Shown here: one piece after another, positions 11,731 through 24,460 of the stretch | Layout: each line of letters starts with the position of its first letter | Position numbering within the stretch: position 1 is the stretch's first letter | From: Phytophthora hibernalis | Lineage: Eukaryota > Oomycota > Peronosporomycetes > Peronosporales > Peronosporaceae | Reading direction: 5' to 3' | Assembly (NCBI GenBank): GCA_012656075.1 | Contig: JAAKBF010000039.1 | Span: 186,001 to 250,000 of the forward strand | Length of the DNA stretch: 64,000 nt | Program-made: the position numbers and the translations under genes | The notes under the pieces: generated by a model | Databases searched by the model: none | Told to the model about the DNA's origin: nothing | What the model saw: the letters and a program-made list of their open reading frames with translations, nothing else

Positions 11731-11794
11731 AGGGGTGTGCTTTGTTTTCGCAGGTACCAAGTACAACCAAGTTAACAGCAACAAGTGAGAGAAG

Positions 11795-14106
11795 ATGGTC
11801 AAGGGATCGCCAAATTTGAGCGACGCAAGCTCGGCGACGGCCGGCGGATCGCCGCTCGACGAGTCGAACTCGGCGAGAGCCAGCATTATCGCCGCGGACG
11901 CGGAGGTGACGCGCTCCGTTCAGTTCGACGACTTCGACGATAACGAAAACCATGGAAGCGAAGAGGAGGAAGAAGAAGAGAAGGATGACGATGAAGGGAC
12001 GGAGTATGACGACGTGAAGAGAGTCGTCGATCTCCGTGAAGAAGTCGACGAGTTGTCGCTGCAGTTGACCCGCATGGAAGCTCCTCGCCCAGTCGAGCGG
12101 AACCTCGCAGCGGAACTCGGCGATGACGAGGAAACGAACAAGCCGTGGCTCCGGGTGACCGACCGCCGCTTGTTCCCAAGGCGACGAAGAATGTCGAAAC
12201 ACCGAAAGCAAACCGAGTCCTGGCCCGACTCGTCGAAGAAATGAAGACCAACAGTCGGTGGATCAACATGTTCGCTCCAATGTACATGTGTCAAGCGAAG
12301 TGGGCTCAACACAGCGAGGTACTGGGTCAACACGTCAATAGCCAAACGATGGACCAACTCGTCGAGGACACGGTGATATTACGCCGAGCGATGGGATACC
12401 GGTGCGGCCATAAGCCTTCGAAACCAGCGCTGACGTCTTGGAGTGTGCACGCGGTTGGCGTCGACCTGATGAAATGGAAGCGCAAGTTGAAAGGCTTGTT
12501 CGGGATGCAAGATGGACCAAAGGGACAATTACCCAACGCTCGCCGAGTTGAAGAACTCGACGAGACCAAACTGGCTCCACCACAACCGTACGTCACTGAG
12601 CCATACGTCTTCCCCGAGCCGAGTGAAGACCCAGCGAAAGTTCCGTTGCCAAAGACGCCCGAAATGAAGCGTGGCGTATTCCGGAGCACTGAGGGGACAC
12701 CGTATTTCGCCGACTCGCACATGCAAACTCCGAAGAAGGCCAGCGATCAGCCCGCTCGACGCCCGATGGCAGATTTCATCACTGCTGAAGAAGCCGCCGA
12801 GCTCCGTCGCTTGATCCGATCGGACGTCGCAGCACTTGCAGCCCCTGGAGGGGATGACCAACTCAGCGATGAAGACGATTACCCTGGACACCGCGATGTC
12901 GATGAGTCGCCACATGACCACATCCGTCAGCTCAGCTTCGATGGGGCTGAAAGCGACCGAGGACAAGTCTTGGAAATCAGGACGCATGGGTCGCTTGAGA
13001 AGATCACGACCTTTGACGGGAAGTGCTATCGGTCGGAAGATGCGTTACAATGGATCAAACGCTTCATCTACGAGATGAAAGGGACGTGCAAAAGGCAAGA
13101 TGAGTGGTGTGAACCATTCTCGCTGAGTCTGGGCAAGGCAGCTAAGGGTTGGTTCCGACAGCTTCCCAAGAAGACTCATCGAAAGTGGAATCTCCTCAGT
13201 GAAGCCTTCCTGGACTACTACTTTTCGCAATTCGACCAGTCGGCGCGAGCTCGTTACTACTCAGCGAGACGCAGAGAGAATGAACACGTCTGCGACTTCT
13301 TGCTGCGACAGAATGGCTACGCGCGAACCGCCCACATCCAGTACGAGAAGGGTGGAGCTGAAGTCGCCGACCACGTCGAACATTTCCAGCTCAATTGCGG
13401 AGACGACGACATCATGGATCTGTTGTACCCACAACGACTCAGCGATATTACGAAGGTCGAGAAGGTGATCAACCAGCGTTTACTCAGCGCGAAGCGCAAG
13501 AAACAACGCGATCGTCTGAGTACAAGTCGCAGTAAGGTTGCCAAACGCGCTGAGAAGAAGGGAGAACAAAATCGCCGAGTCGACTCCAAGAAACAGCAGG
13601 ACGAACGTCGTGGTCGACCAGGTGAAGACAACAGTCGCCGAGTTACGCTAGCAGATGCGTCGCTCGACGACCTGTGGACAGCACTCGACACTCGCCGAGC
13701 TACGGCAAACACTGACCTCTACGACTCGTCGAATGGAGAAAGCGACGCGAGAGAAGTTCTCAACCAAGACTCTGAAGAAGACTCGGACTATATCGATGCC
13801 GGTAATACGACCGTAGATTCCAACCTATATCAGCAGAACTCGTCGAATCCCAAAGGACAAGCTAATCGCCGAGACGGGTCCCGAGAGCGAAAGACATACG
13901 GTCCGTGTGGAGCTTGCGGAGCAGCAGGTCACGATGCACACTTCTGTCGCCGACGCGGCAAGTTCTGCAAGCAAGTGCAGGAAGTAGGTCAGTGCGAACT
14001 CTTCCGACGCTTCGAGAAACTCGCCAAGTTCGTTAAGACGTCAGTCGACAAGTCCATTGTCCCGGACGATCTTCAGGACATCTACTCGTCGAGCCATTCA
14101 AACTAG
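11795..14106 (+). pseudogene. Gag polyprotein of element B
   Basis: The start at 11795 begins MVKGSPNLSDAS. The N-terminal part is acidic and disordered and shifts by one frame near 12150, after which 12145-14106 is open. The Gag core near 13000-13480 shows TFDGKCYRSEDALQWIKRF, KAAKGWFRQLP and the ARYYSARRRENEHVCDFL block. A Lys/Arg-rich region follows. A zinc knuckle near 13908-13955 reads CGACGAAGHDAHFC. Gag assembles the particle around element RNA. Only one frame break separates this copy from a complete Gag of about 770 residues. Confidence 0.85.
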
Positions 14107-14323
14107 TGGGCTCGCCAACCATGACTGGGTTGGACAACAACGGGTGCCACAGTCAGCAGAACCAGCAGTCGAAGCGAACTACGTGTTTGCTTTTGTTGGG
14201 GAAGCGGAACGGCCCGACGAGTGGAGTGAGAATGAGAGTGATGAAGAGAGCGGACAAACGGATGTGGACGAGAGTTGTGGGCTCGGCGAGTCGAATGAAG
14301 ACGAAGACTGAGCGATTGGAAGT

Positions 14324-14995
14324 ATGGATGGAACTCAGCGACCGATGATTTCGATAGGTCAAGCCAAGAGATGGAAGTTGCTCCCTGGTGAGCGACTGGG
14401 ATGGTGGTCATCGAGGAAATTCGATCGCCGAGTGAGAATGAGAGCTCTAGTGATGGGAGCTGTGAATGATGAGCGGACAAAAATCTTGTTGGATACCGGA
14501 GCGAATGTGTCGGCTGTGACCGAAGCGTTCGCTAGGAAGTTGCGACTGAAGCGACTCACCAACAACGACATGAAGATCGATGTCCAAGGAATCGCCAAGT
14601 CAAAAGTGGCGACCACCTCTCGCGCAATCGTTAAAGCTACGCTGGGGTGGGAAGTGGTTTACGAATTCGAGGTGTGGATCATGCCTCATCATGCTGGAGT
14701 CGACCTGATCCTGGGTACAGACTTCATGATACCAGTCGGTATCAGGCTGGACTTGTACAATTCAATAGCCAAACTGCCCGATGAAGTCGTGGTGCCACTA
14801 AACAAGTCGTCGAGGGATGTTGACACAGAGTACGGTCGAGAAGTGATCGGAGGCCCACGGGAGACATTGGACATTATGGGGAGAGAAATCGCTCAGTTCA
14901 AGTTGAGACGGCGACATCCCAGCGAATCGACGCATAAACTGTGGGTTCGCCAATTGCAAGGGGTGATTCCTACAGTCGAACACAACGCTGCATGA
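14324..14995 (+). CDS. Aspartic protease region of element B
   Basis: An open 223-codon frame. The active-site motif ILLDTGANVSAV lies at about residues 54-65, and the later GVDLILGTDFMIPVGI block marks the second half of a retroviral-type protease. It would act as a homodimer on Gag-Pol. It lies directly between Gag and RT. The piece at 14107-14323 (acidic, Asp/Glu/Ser rich) is linker in another frame. Confidence 0.8.
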   Translation: MDGTQRPMISIGQAKRWKLLPGERLGWWSSRKFDRRVRMRALVMGAVNDERTKILLDTGANVSAVTEAFARKLRLKRLTNNDMKIDVQGIAKSKVATTSRAIVKATLGWEVVYEFEVWIMPHHAGVDLILGTDFMIPVGIRLDLYNSIAKLPDEVVVPLNKSSRDVDTEYGREVIGGPRETLDIMGREIAQFKLRRRHPSESTHKLWVRQLQGVIPTVEHNAA

Positions 14996-15001
14996 CGCGC
15001 C

Positions 15002-15957
15002 GTGCGGGTGTTGCTGACGAACATCACCGCGAGTCTGATGTGGTGTCCAGCCCACTTCCCGGAGGTCCTATGGATGCCCCACGGAGTACTGCTACGGGAT
15101 GATGGTTATGTGCGGGTAAACTCAGCGAAATATCGCGACTGGCAAGTGCTTGCCTACGAGTGCGCTCTCGACAACCGACTCCTAAGGAAAGAGCAACGGC
15201 TATATATGGAATGGCTTAGCCGACATCCTCCCGCTATCGAAAGGCCACAGTACAAGACGCCGACTGCTATAAAACCGAGACCCGTCCAACCAGAGGAAGA
15301 CAACGCTCGTGAATCACTATAAGTCGACGAGATCGACGAAGATCAGACGGGTGTATCTAACTCAGCGAGCGGAGAAATACCTCAGAGTGAGGCCATGGAA
15401 GAAGACCCGCCGAAACCTGACAACTCAACCATTTCGGAAACCAAAACTGTTGATCCTCTAATCGACATAACGGAAAAAGAAAGGAGTGACGGGCAGCTGC
15501 CGCCATTGGATCAGCAAGACTCGGCGATAGCCACATAGGACATCAGAAAAGATGTTCCACCAAAATTGACAGGGGTGACCAGTGGGACCCCGGCGAACAA
15601 CAACCAGACCGACATACTCCTGGGCTGAAGCCAGGACTCGTCGAATCGGGAGAATTGGAGATATCAGATACTCTATTGAGCCCAAATCCAACCGAAGACC
15701 TTCGGTTGCGGTTTCTCGCAGCCGCCGATGAACTCGAGATGTACCTCTCGACGGCTGATGTCGTTCTCGAAGGCGGGTCAGAACTCACCGAGTTTGAACA
15801 CTCGTCGAGCGATGAGAGTCTAACAGATTACGCTCATGAGCTCGCCTTTTTCCCTGACTTGACGGAATCACTATCAACAAAGTTAGACTACGAAGGCGAC
15901 AACGTTATATCCCCAGCGCACGATGTCCGACAGCAAAAAAGCTCGTCGAAACCTTGA
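15002..15957 (+). pseudogene. Protease-RT linker of element B
   Basis: Two open stretches (15002-15322 and 15655-15957) in different frames are separated by stops. The first has a YRDWQVLAYE block; the second is acidic. This is the usual variable linker before RT in oomycete gypsy elements. No catalytic motif is seen. Confidence 0.5.
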
Positions 15958-17345
15958 AACGACACGAAAATATCATGATCTCGAGTGGAAATGCGCTTCC
16001 ACCACCGGCATACGGCGTGGTCTGCGATATTGACGTCCAAGGGCACGAACCCATCAAGCAGAGAGCTTGGCGAGTGCCGCTGAAGAACTTGAGCAAACTC
16101 TATGAGCTTTTGAAAGCACTGCTTCAGGCAGGGCTCGTGTCATTTTCGAAGAGTCTTTGGGCCTCGCCAATCGTGATTGTCATGAAAAAGAACGGCGTGG
16201 AAATTAGGCTTTGCATCGACTACAAGTTGGTAAACGCAATCACGGTCAGCATGGAATACACAATGCCGCTGATCGACGACCTGCTAACGGAACTCAAGAG
16301 CTACTTGTGGTTCTGTTCCCTCGATGCTGCTAGTGGATTCTGGGCCGTAATGATGACACAACGAGCTCGCGAGATTTCAGCTTTTGTGTGTGCCCTAAGC
16401 CACTTCGAGTGGCTGCGCATGCCGTTTGGGCTTAAAAATGCGCCCATGATCTACCAACGACTCATCGACAATGCTCTCTGGGGTTACGTGCAACCAAGTG
16501 GTGGCTGGGCGACATTCGCCGAGAAGATGCGGCTCGCTGAGGCTGCAGCAACAGCTCAGCGAAAGAAACGACCATCCCGGTCAACGCAAGGGACCGATTC
16601 GATGAGTCTAAGCACCAAATTTGAAGCCGACTACCGATCCCTCGATGACTCTGACCCGCTACAAGAGCTCATCAACAGCCCTGCGAATGACATGTTCAGT
16701 ACGGGTGAACCAGACGAGTCACAATTAATTCCGGTCTTTGGTCGACAGTCGTCAACGATATTTCTTTGGCGGAGCAACATTCGACGAGTGCCTCAACACG
16801 CTCGACCGGTTGCTAACCCGATTCGACGAGTGCAGAATCAGTGTGAGTTTCACCAAGAGCATTTTGTACAGCCGATGGTCGACTTCTTGTCTCACAAAGT
16901 GACGGCTGCTGAAATTGCCGCGGATCCCAAGAAGCTGGCCGCGATCGCTGAGCTTCCTTTCCTGTCGTCGAAAAAAGGATACAGGCATTCCTTGGCGCAC
17001 TCAATTACTACAGCCGGTTTATCCAAAACCTGGCGTTGTATGGAGCAGTGCTTTATCAGCTCAAGGAAGATGACTTCGGCAGTGGAAGCGGCCTATCGAC
17101 CGCCAGAGCTTCACTTCGCTGAGCTAACGCGGAAGTTGACAGAAGCGCCTATTCTAAGGCACTTCGACTCAGCGAAAGACGTCCATGTCATGGTCTTGGC
17201 CAATGACTGGGCGTTGAGTAGCACCCTGATGCAGATGCATGATGGGAAACTGCACCCAGTCCGTTTCTGTGGCAGAGTGCTAAAGAAAGCGAGGCCAACT
17301 ACCACCCAGCCGAGCGTGAAGTGCTTGCGTTGCTTCAATTGCTGA
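15954..17345 (+). pseudogene. Reverse transcriptase and RNase H of element B
   Basis: RT begins with the conserved VCDIDVQGHEPIKQRAWRVP. The first catalytic region reads FCSLDAASGFWAVMM, and FEWLRMPFGLKNAPMIYQRL follows. A low-complexity insert at about 16490-16730 precedes the catalytic loop. There the expected (Y/V)VDD motif reads VVND (about 16748-16759), immediately followed by a one-base frame change. RNase H remains include LRHFDSAKDVHVMVL and DGKLHPVRFCGRVL. With the Asp-to-Asn change and the shift, this RT cannot be active. Confidence 0.85.
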
Positions 17346-17526
17346 AGATATGCTATACGTTGGTGGCGGGCAAGACAATCCATGTGTACCCCGGTTCTCC
17401 ACGTTAGAGTGGGTGTTCTCGTCGAAGACATTGTACGGACGACCAGTGAGCTTCGCCGTCCTGCTCTCACCTTACCACTTGAAAATTAAACGGGTGCGAT
17501 AGCGGGATATCGAATTCGCTCAGCTG

Positions 17527-17902
17527 TTGCAAGCCTCTATCACTCCACACATTGGACTCGACGAGTCGTTAGCACACATTGCACCACCATCTAAGAACTC
17601 GGCGAGTGTCCGCCTGGACCCAGAATTGCTATATGCGCACGTACCACACGACTTTGAGGGATACGTCCTGTCATTCGACGGGTCGGCGAAGACGGAGAAG
17701 TATGGCGGCTATGGTAGTTGCTCGTGGATCTTGTGGCGGTTGCCGATGTGATCGCTGCGAGTGCTCACCTTTGGGAACCACGGTCATTTTCGCCGAGTAC
17801 TCCGGAATGAATAACGGCGTCATCGCGGCCCTTGACCGGGTCATCACCGACCTTACCATAGTCGGCGATTCCAGGCTCGCAATCCAGCAATCCATGGGGT
17901 GA
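17527..17902 (+). pseudogene. Second RNase H (RNase HI-like) domain of element B
   Basis: The first Asp is in YVLSFDGSAKTEKYGGYG, the Glu in VIFAEYSGMNN and the second Asp in IVGDSRLAIQQS, matching the extra RNase H of the left gypsy element. The domain is broken by one stop/frame change near 17750. It lies between RT-RNase H and integrase. Confidence 0.7.
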
Positions 17903-17995
17903 TCGCATGCAGGAAGGAGACGTTGAAAATTCAGTTGGCGCGCCATAAGGAACTCATCGCTCGCCTCAACTCAGAACGTACATCCATGTAGTCCG

Positions 17996-20164
17996 ATGCT
18001 ACAACTCAGCGGCGGATACGTTATCCACGGAAGCTCTAGAAGCGAAAGCGGTGACCGCAAAACTGAGCTAAAGACATTGAACAGGATACAGGAAAAGCTG
18101 TACGTCGGGGAAAGCTCGACGAAGGAAGCAGAAGAAGGCCCACCTAAAGTCTCAGCGATTACTCGAAGTCAAACTCAACCAGTTCGTCGAGTTCGATTCG
18201 CCGAAGACGAAGAACAAGACCCAGCGAGCGAACCGGCACCCGACGTGCCAGTAGAGTCCGATTCGCCGAGTCTATCCGACAATGATAGCCCAGTCGACGA
18301 GTTCGAAATGGAGTACCACCCTCCAGAAGCTCAGCGAGTAGTAGAGCAGGGCAAAGCTTGCTCAGAACGTCAGGAACTGCCAAGTGCTGAAGACGTCAAC
18401 CCTCTACTGGTCCAAGCTGACCGACGAGACCGGATATCAACGGCGCAAAACGAAGAATGTCGATGGTCTGACCTGAAGAAATATTTGCGAGGTGAATTCG
18501 ATGAGCTCACTCGGCGAAGAGCCGGCGACGCCGGCAAAGTAGCCGATAATTTTGTACTCAGCGAGGACGGCCTACTATATTACATGAGCCGTCGCAGAGA
18601 GCGAGGTAGACCCGACGAGCACGACACGAAGCTAAGAATGGTAGTGCCAACTACACTCATCGACGAAATTTTGGCGAATTGCCATAACTACATTGAAGGA
18701 GGACATCAAGGCATCGTCAGGACTTATCACCGAGTGAAGGCCGATTACTATTGGATCGGTCTGTATGCCGATGTGGTCAAGCATGTGCAAGCCTGTGAAG
18801 ATTGCAACACCAGTAAGAGCAAGCCCCAACTTCGCGGATATTCGCCAGGTAACGTCGTCTCCGATCGACCTTTCCAGATTGTGTCGATGGACTTCGTTAT
18901 ACCCTTGCCGAAGACTCAGCGAGGAAACACTGCTCTCCTGCTATTTCAAGACCACTTCCCCGGGTTTGTCATCGCTAAGGCGATGGGCGATACTGGGGCA
19001 CTCGAAGTAGCTAAAGCATTCGAAGAGTGCATATTCCGTCGATTTGGCGCACCATCGCTCATCCGACACGACCGAGGCCCAAAATTTATGAGCGAAGTCT
19101 TTCAGACTTTCTCGGAGATGATGTAGTCTAGGTCTCGGGCTACACTGAGTTACCGACCACAAACGAACGGGCAGCAAGAACGCAGTGTGAAGACCATGAT
19201 CCAAACGGTGCGTGTCTACGTAGAAGACCCGCTTCAAGCTGACTGGGACGACATCGCTGAGAAACTAGTCTATGCCATCAACAATTCGAGGGATTCGACT
19301 GGGCGAGAAACGCCATTCTACTTAGTGCACGGTTGGGACGCTCAGTCAACACTCAAATCGATGACATCCTCCTTTCGCCGAGTCTCGAAAGACTCAGCGA
19401 AACAAACCACCTCAGCGAAAGCCACAAAATGGCGTCGAGAAGCTAACCGACAACGGGAAATAGCGCTCAAACTAGCTTATGAGTACCAACTGAAGGAAAA
19501 TGCCCGGCGAGCAAAGGAACACAACGACTCGCTGAGTCGGAGCGAGCAGAAAGCCATACCGAATGACTCGACGAGCGAGGAGACAGCTGAAGCGAACAAT
19601 AGTGCCGAACTTGTCGAACCAAAACGGTCGCTGTTCAAGATTGGAGACCAAGTCTGGCTGTTCATGGAGCGCGTCAAACCGGGCCTGAAGAAGAAGCTAG
19701 CCCATCGATGGCACGGCCCGTTCCGGATCAAGCAGAAGATCGAGGATCTCGCCTATGAGGAGGAGCTGCCAGACAAGAGTGGCTACCGGTTCTATCCAGT
19801 AGTCCACGTGTCCAGACTAAAGAAAGTGACCGAGCTCGGCGAAAGGCCTACGACTTCGCTAGTCAAAGGGCTCAGCGAAACCGATCGATTGGATTTCGAC
19901 GAGGAACTGCTGCCAGAAGACAGTTGGGAACCTGACGAACGGACTGGTCGATATGAAGTCGAAGCCATCCTTAGGGACGAAATGCCACTCTCGACGAGTA
20001 CGGATCGAGCCCAGCGTCGGTTTCTGGTAAAATGGGTAGGCTATGACGAACCCAGCTGGGAACCACTGTCGAATTTATCGTGTGGAGGTCTTCTATTCGA
20101 CTATCTTCGACAAAAGAAACGTGAAAACCGTCTACAAATGGTGCAAGTTGCAGACGAGTGTTAA
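17996..20164 (+). pseudogene. Integrase with chromodomain of element B, one nonsense codon
   Basis: An acidic linker is followed by an HHCC zinc domain (CHNYIEGGHQGIVRTYHRVK, then VQACEDCN) near 18680-18810. The catalytic core has the first Asp in IVSMDFVIPLP, the second in LIRHDRGPKFMSE and the Glu in NGQQERSVKTM. The only break is TAG at 19124-19126, between the second Asp and the Glu; a CAG-to-TAG change would explain it. A GPF/RxK-type module (HRWHGPFRIK) and a chromodomain (YEVEAILRDE, then FLVKWVGYDEPSWEP) finish the protein at 20164. Confidence 0.88.
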
Positions 20165-20378
20165 AAGCTATTGCATGTGACAAATACCACCGACCTGTGA
20201 AGACAAGCAGGCAGGTCAAGTGAGCGAAAGCTACTGCGTCAACTTATATTTTTGATATTACGAGATGGATGAGTACGGACTACATGAAGAAAAGAAACAA
20301 CTACCAAGACTCATCGAAAACTGCAACTGGGCGAACTGGGAGTCTCAGCGAAACAACTGCTTACGCCTCGTCGAAAAT

Positions 20379-23300
20379 TTACTCGAAAATGCGAAGACCG
20401 GTACGATTAGCCGGAGGCTGAGCACTCTCGTCACAAGCCGGAGGTTCTGGCTCGTTGGGATCAGTGTCCTCCTGCAAAGTCCTCTCGACGTCGCCCACGG
20501 AAAAGTCTCCAGGAGCAAATACAGGGAACTCGGGATTGCGCGGACGAAAACACGTGTTGTATGGGTGCAACTCTGGACGAGTCACCCACCACCCTCGCCA
20601 GGTCTCTTGAACGTCCAAATCCTTGAGCTCAGCGAACCAATCCGAACGAGACGGGAACATGGGCTGGTTAATCAACGAATACGTGGGGACCGTAGGCTCA
20701 AAATAGAGTTCGGAGCCAAGACTCGGCGAAGGACCTTGAGCTGAGCGAGAACTGGCTGCAACCCGGAGCGCCTCCTCGTAAGACTTCATGACAATCCGCA
20801 ACAGGTCACTTCGGCGCTTACGCTCAAAAGTATACACTGCCCACAACTCGTGGATGGCGGCGAGCCCCGACACTGGCGAGCTTGTGTTCAGGTCTGGATG
20901 TAAACCCAACAAAACACTTGAGTCCACGATCCAGTGGTTCCTCTCCCAGAGAGCCACAAAAATCTTGGTACGAGAATCGTGAGGTTGCGACTCGTCGAAT
21001 TCCCGACTATCGCCCAGGAAACGATCCCAAGCGTCGCAAACGATCATCAACGGGTCGTCGATTTCGCTGACTTCTTCTTGGAATGCAGACGTTGGCGGGC
21101 GGCGTCAATCTCGCTCGCTGAGACGAAAATTGGAGTCTCCGGGAACTTGGCGAGGACTTGTTGGCATGGATGAGACGGATTAAATACATCCATCCAATTC
21201 CGAAGCCCATCGAGAGTAGTTGGCGTCGGAGCCACACTAGACTTGCCTCCGATATCCAGCATCTTGACCGGGAACGACATGCCCACATTTTCGCCCAGCA
21301 ACGAGCGGACCCATAATGGAAGAACTCCACGCTGCGAGTCTGACGCATCGAAGGAGTCTCCCGGGTCACGCGCGCAACAGCCTGTGCCGCACGAGCACGC
21401 AGTATTGCGATTGGAAGCTTTAACGGTGCGGGCAATTCCACCATACCAGGGGTCGTCGGAGGCTGACTTGCGAAGAGACGGTTGGAGGCTTCTTGGATGA
21501 TTTCGACGAGTTGGAACCTGTCGAACGCTTGGAAGCAGCCGGAGCCTTATTCTTCGCAGACGACTTGGGGACAGGATCATCTGCCCGTGTCGTCTTGGGT
21601 ACTGAAGCCTTAGGCTTGTCCTCCGGGAGACCGGGGCAGCCTTGCTCGATGACTTGGGACCAGAATCACTAACGTTCGACGAGTTATTGGCTTTCTTAGC
21701 AGTCTGGCGAGAAGACTTGGGAGCTGCTCGCTTCTTCGACAAACCCTTCGACCGAGGAGCCGGTGCACTCCCTCGCTTGACAGAATGTGGAGCTTTTCGG
21801 CGAGCATCAGCATAGCTCTGTAGCTTGCCGCGTGGAGGCGCCCGGTTCGTGAGAACAATGGTGCTAGCTGACGATGAACAGCTATCCTCGGCGTCGATGT
21901 CCATAAGGAAATCTTGATGAGACATCCCGTTCGATGAGGTCACAGGAGAACCAAGCGGTGGCGGCTGAGAATTCGTCAGCGATTCGCTGGTCTGGTTCGG
22001 AGGGAGTCCAAGCTCGATATCACCAGGAGGGATGGGCCCCGCCACCTTCTGCGAAGCTGGACTTGGCGAACCATCCAAAGCGTATTCGTCAAGAACGTCT
22101 AACTCGGCGAAAACAGCCTGAGTAATGCAAGCAGAATTCTTTGCTGCTGCTCGAGAAGGGCGACGTCGAGGAGAACCGAGAGGAAGAGGCACCGTGGGGC
22201 TAGTCGAAGGCGGAACGGAGACTACGGAACTCATCGAAGGAGTCGCCACGGAAGTAGACGAACTCGATGAGACCACTGGTGGAGCCGACTCCTTCGACGA
22301 GTCAGTAGAGGCCACAGATCCAGATGCTGGACTCGGCGAAGAACTTATGCGACCGAGAGAAGAGCTCGTGGCCAGAGATAAACTCACCAGAACGGCTGAC
22401 GAACTCGCCAAGTCCGGATCAACGGAGCTCGACGAGTCTGCCCCGAGATCTGGTGACTCGTCGACGTGAGCCTCAGCCTCATTAACTTCGACCTGAACCT
22501 CGTCGTGTGGAGGCGGCGCCGCCCTGGAATAGGCGGCGAAGGCGCATGCTCAGCGACCACTTCCGTTCGGAGCAAAGTCATTGATGCGTCGAAACCCTCC
22601 TCGCCAGGTACGGGACGCTCAAACTCGCCGTGAGAAACCCTCTTAGACCGGCTCCGTCGGGGCCGGCCGCCGTCGGATTCGCTGGGTTAGAATACCGACG
22701 GAGGCGTTCGGCTGGAGTCAAGGTCTTCAGTGGCGCGCTCCTTAGCTGGGAGACCGAACGATGTCTCCGATGGCGCGACTCCGACTTGGACCGCTTGCGG
22801 TGTGAAGAACTCGACGAAGACACAGGTGAGACTGCGGAGAAAGTCGGAGAAACCACCAACGCTGCGCTCGCCGGGGTCACGTTCGCTGAGCTCGCCGAAG
22901 TTGAAATCGCCGAGCCCGAAGACACTCCGCTCGACGAGTTCGCTGGGCGGAGAGAGAGTAACTTCACAGGGCCGACGTGAAGAACGAAGCTCCAACGACT
23001 CGGGAAGCGCTCGGCGAGTAGCCGACAAAGTCGAGCGTTGATCTGGAGATCCCTAGGATCCAGGCCCGGGACGTCCACGCCACCCAGAGCAGCGACAGCC
23101 AAGTGCGGGTCGTATACTGGGTAGCGACCGCGGTGAGCGATAATACGCTTCTGCCGCAGGACGGTGCCTTGCAACGACTCGATCATTCGACGAGCTTCGC
23201 GGAGAGCGTGGTCACCACCCGAGCAAAGCAAGACCGTAGCCTCCTGGAGTTGGCGATAGTATATGTCGAAGCCAATCCGTGAAGAGTGGTGAATTCCGCC

Positions 23301-24058
23301 TTGATCTCGATAATCTTCTGACCCAAGCTTGCTCAAGTCCGATCGCGATTCTCGAGCTCAACCTGAAGCTTCTGAATGGTCGCCTCGGCAGCTCGGGTCT
23401 GGTCGCATTGCTGAGCAATGATGGTCCGGGATTCCGCCGTGAGCTGGGCGATCGTCTTGTTGAACGACTCCGTCATCTCAGTCGAACGTAAAGAACTCGA
23501 GCGATAAATTCCCAGCTCTTTTGTGACGGTGGTGTAAGGAGGCTGACTCAGCGATTGCAGACTCCATTCTCTTGTACCCAGCAGAAGGCACTCGCTCAGA
23601 TTTGGCGAGCTTGGTCCGAAGCTCGGCGATTTCGGCAGACACATCCGGGAGTGGTACAACATCACGTTGCAACACAGCCAAGATGGAAGCTGGCGATTTT
23701 GCCCCAAGAATGACCTGGTGAGTTGAAGCGTCGGCGGGTGGAGGAGAACTGGTCAACAAAAGCGAGACCAGCTGAGCGAGAGAAGCATCTGCTATTCTCC
23801 CTGCTGAGCGAGAGCTCGACGAAACCCAGCGAGGCCAGCGGAATCGCCTCGCCGAGTCACCCTCTGACTCAGCTAGCGTAGCTGAGCTACCGGCGATTTC
23901 CACTGGTGATCCCGGCGACTCCGACCGAGCCGAAGTATCAGCCTGTTGAAGACCGGCGCGCCCTCAGCAGCGGGCGTACGGGCTTGGCTGGACCCAGCGA
24001 CCGAAGAATCCGGCGAGCCCAGCGAGTTCGTCAAGTCGACCAGATCCTGAGACTCCAT
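20379..24058 (-). pseudogene. Long antisense gene inside element B, unrecognised
   Basis: Between pol and the 3' LTR, the opposite strand has near-continuous coding capacity (about 1,200 codons) in blocks that change frame about five times. A likely start at 24058 reads MESQDLVDLTNS. Then come a Ser-rich region, a coiled-coil-like stretch (AEIAELRTKLAKSE, later AEATIQKLQVELE), a block with RWSFVLHVGPVKLLSL, a long Ser/Pro/Lys-rich region, a Cys cluster (CSCGTGCC) and a final compact domain (LMIVCDAWDRFLGD, ERNHWIVDSSVLLGLHPD). No family is recognised. Antisense extra genes at this position are known in some plant Tat-lineage gypsy elements. Confidence 0.6.
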
Positions 24059-24460
24059 CGATGAGTCGCTAAGCGGGTCCGAGCGAAGAAACTTGAGCGC
24101 GGAGGTCCAACGACGTAAGAACAGCGCTTCTGCAACAGCGCTCGAGGAGGTCGTCGACACTTGAGGAGCGAACAAGCTCGCAGTGACGGCCCAACTCGAC
24201 GAGACGGTGGTAGATGTAGCGGCACGACGGGAAGCTGTCAAGCGAACACACACGGTGGGTTAGATGACCATCGGCGAGGATAAGGGGCATGCCAAGCGCG
24301 GGAAGCTTACCTGGTCAGCGAGAGAAGCAGTGGTGTCCTCGACGGGCTTCCTGAAGATGCCAGCACTTGACTCGACGAGATTTCCAACCGAAGGAAAGTT
24401 GGAGAGCGGAGTGATGGTCGAGAGACTCACCAGCCTGGCTCGTATCACGCCCGGGGCAGT

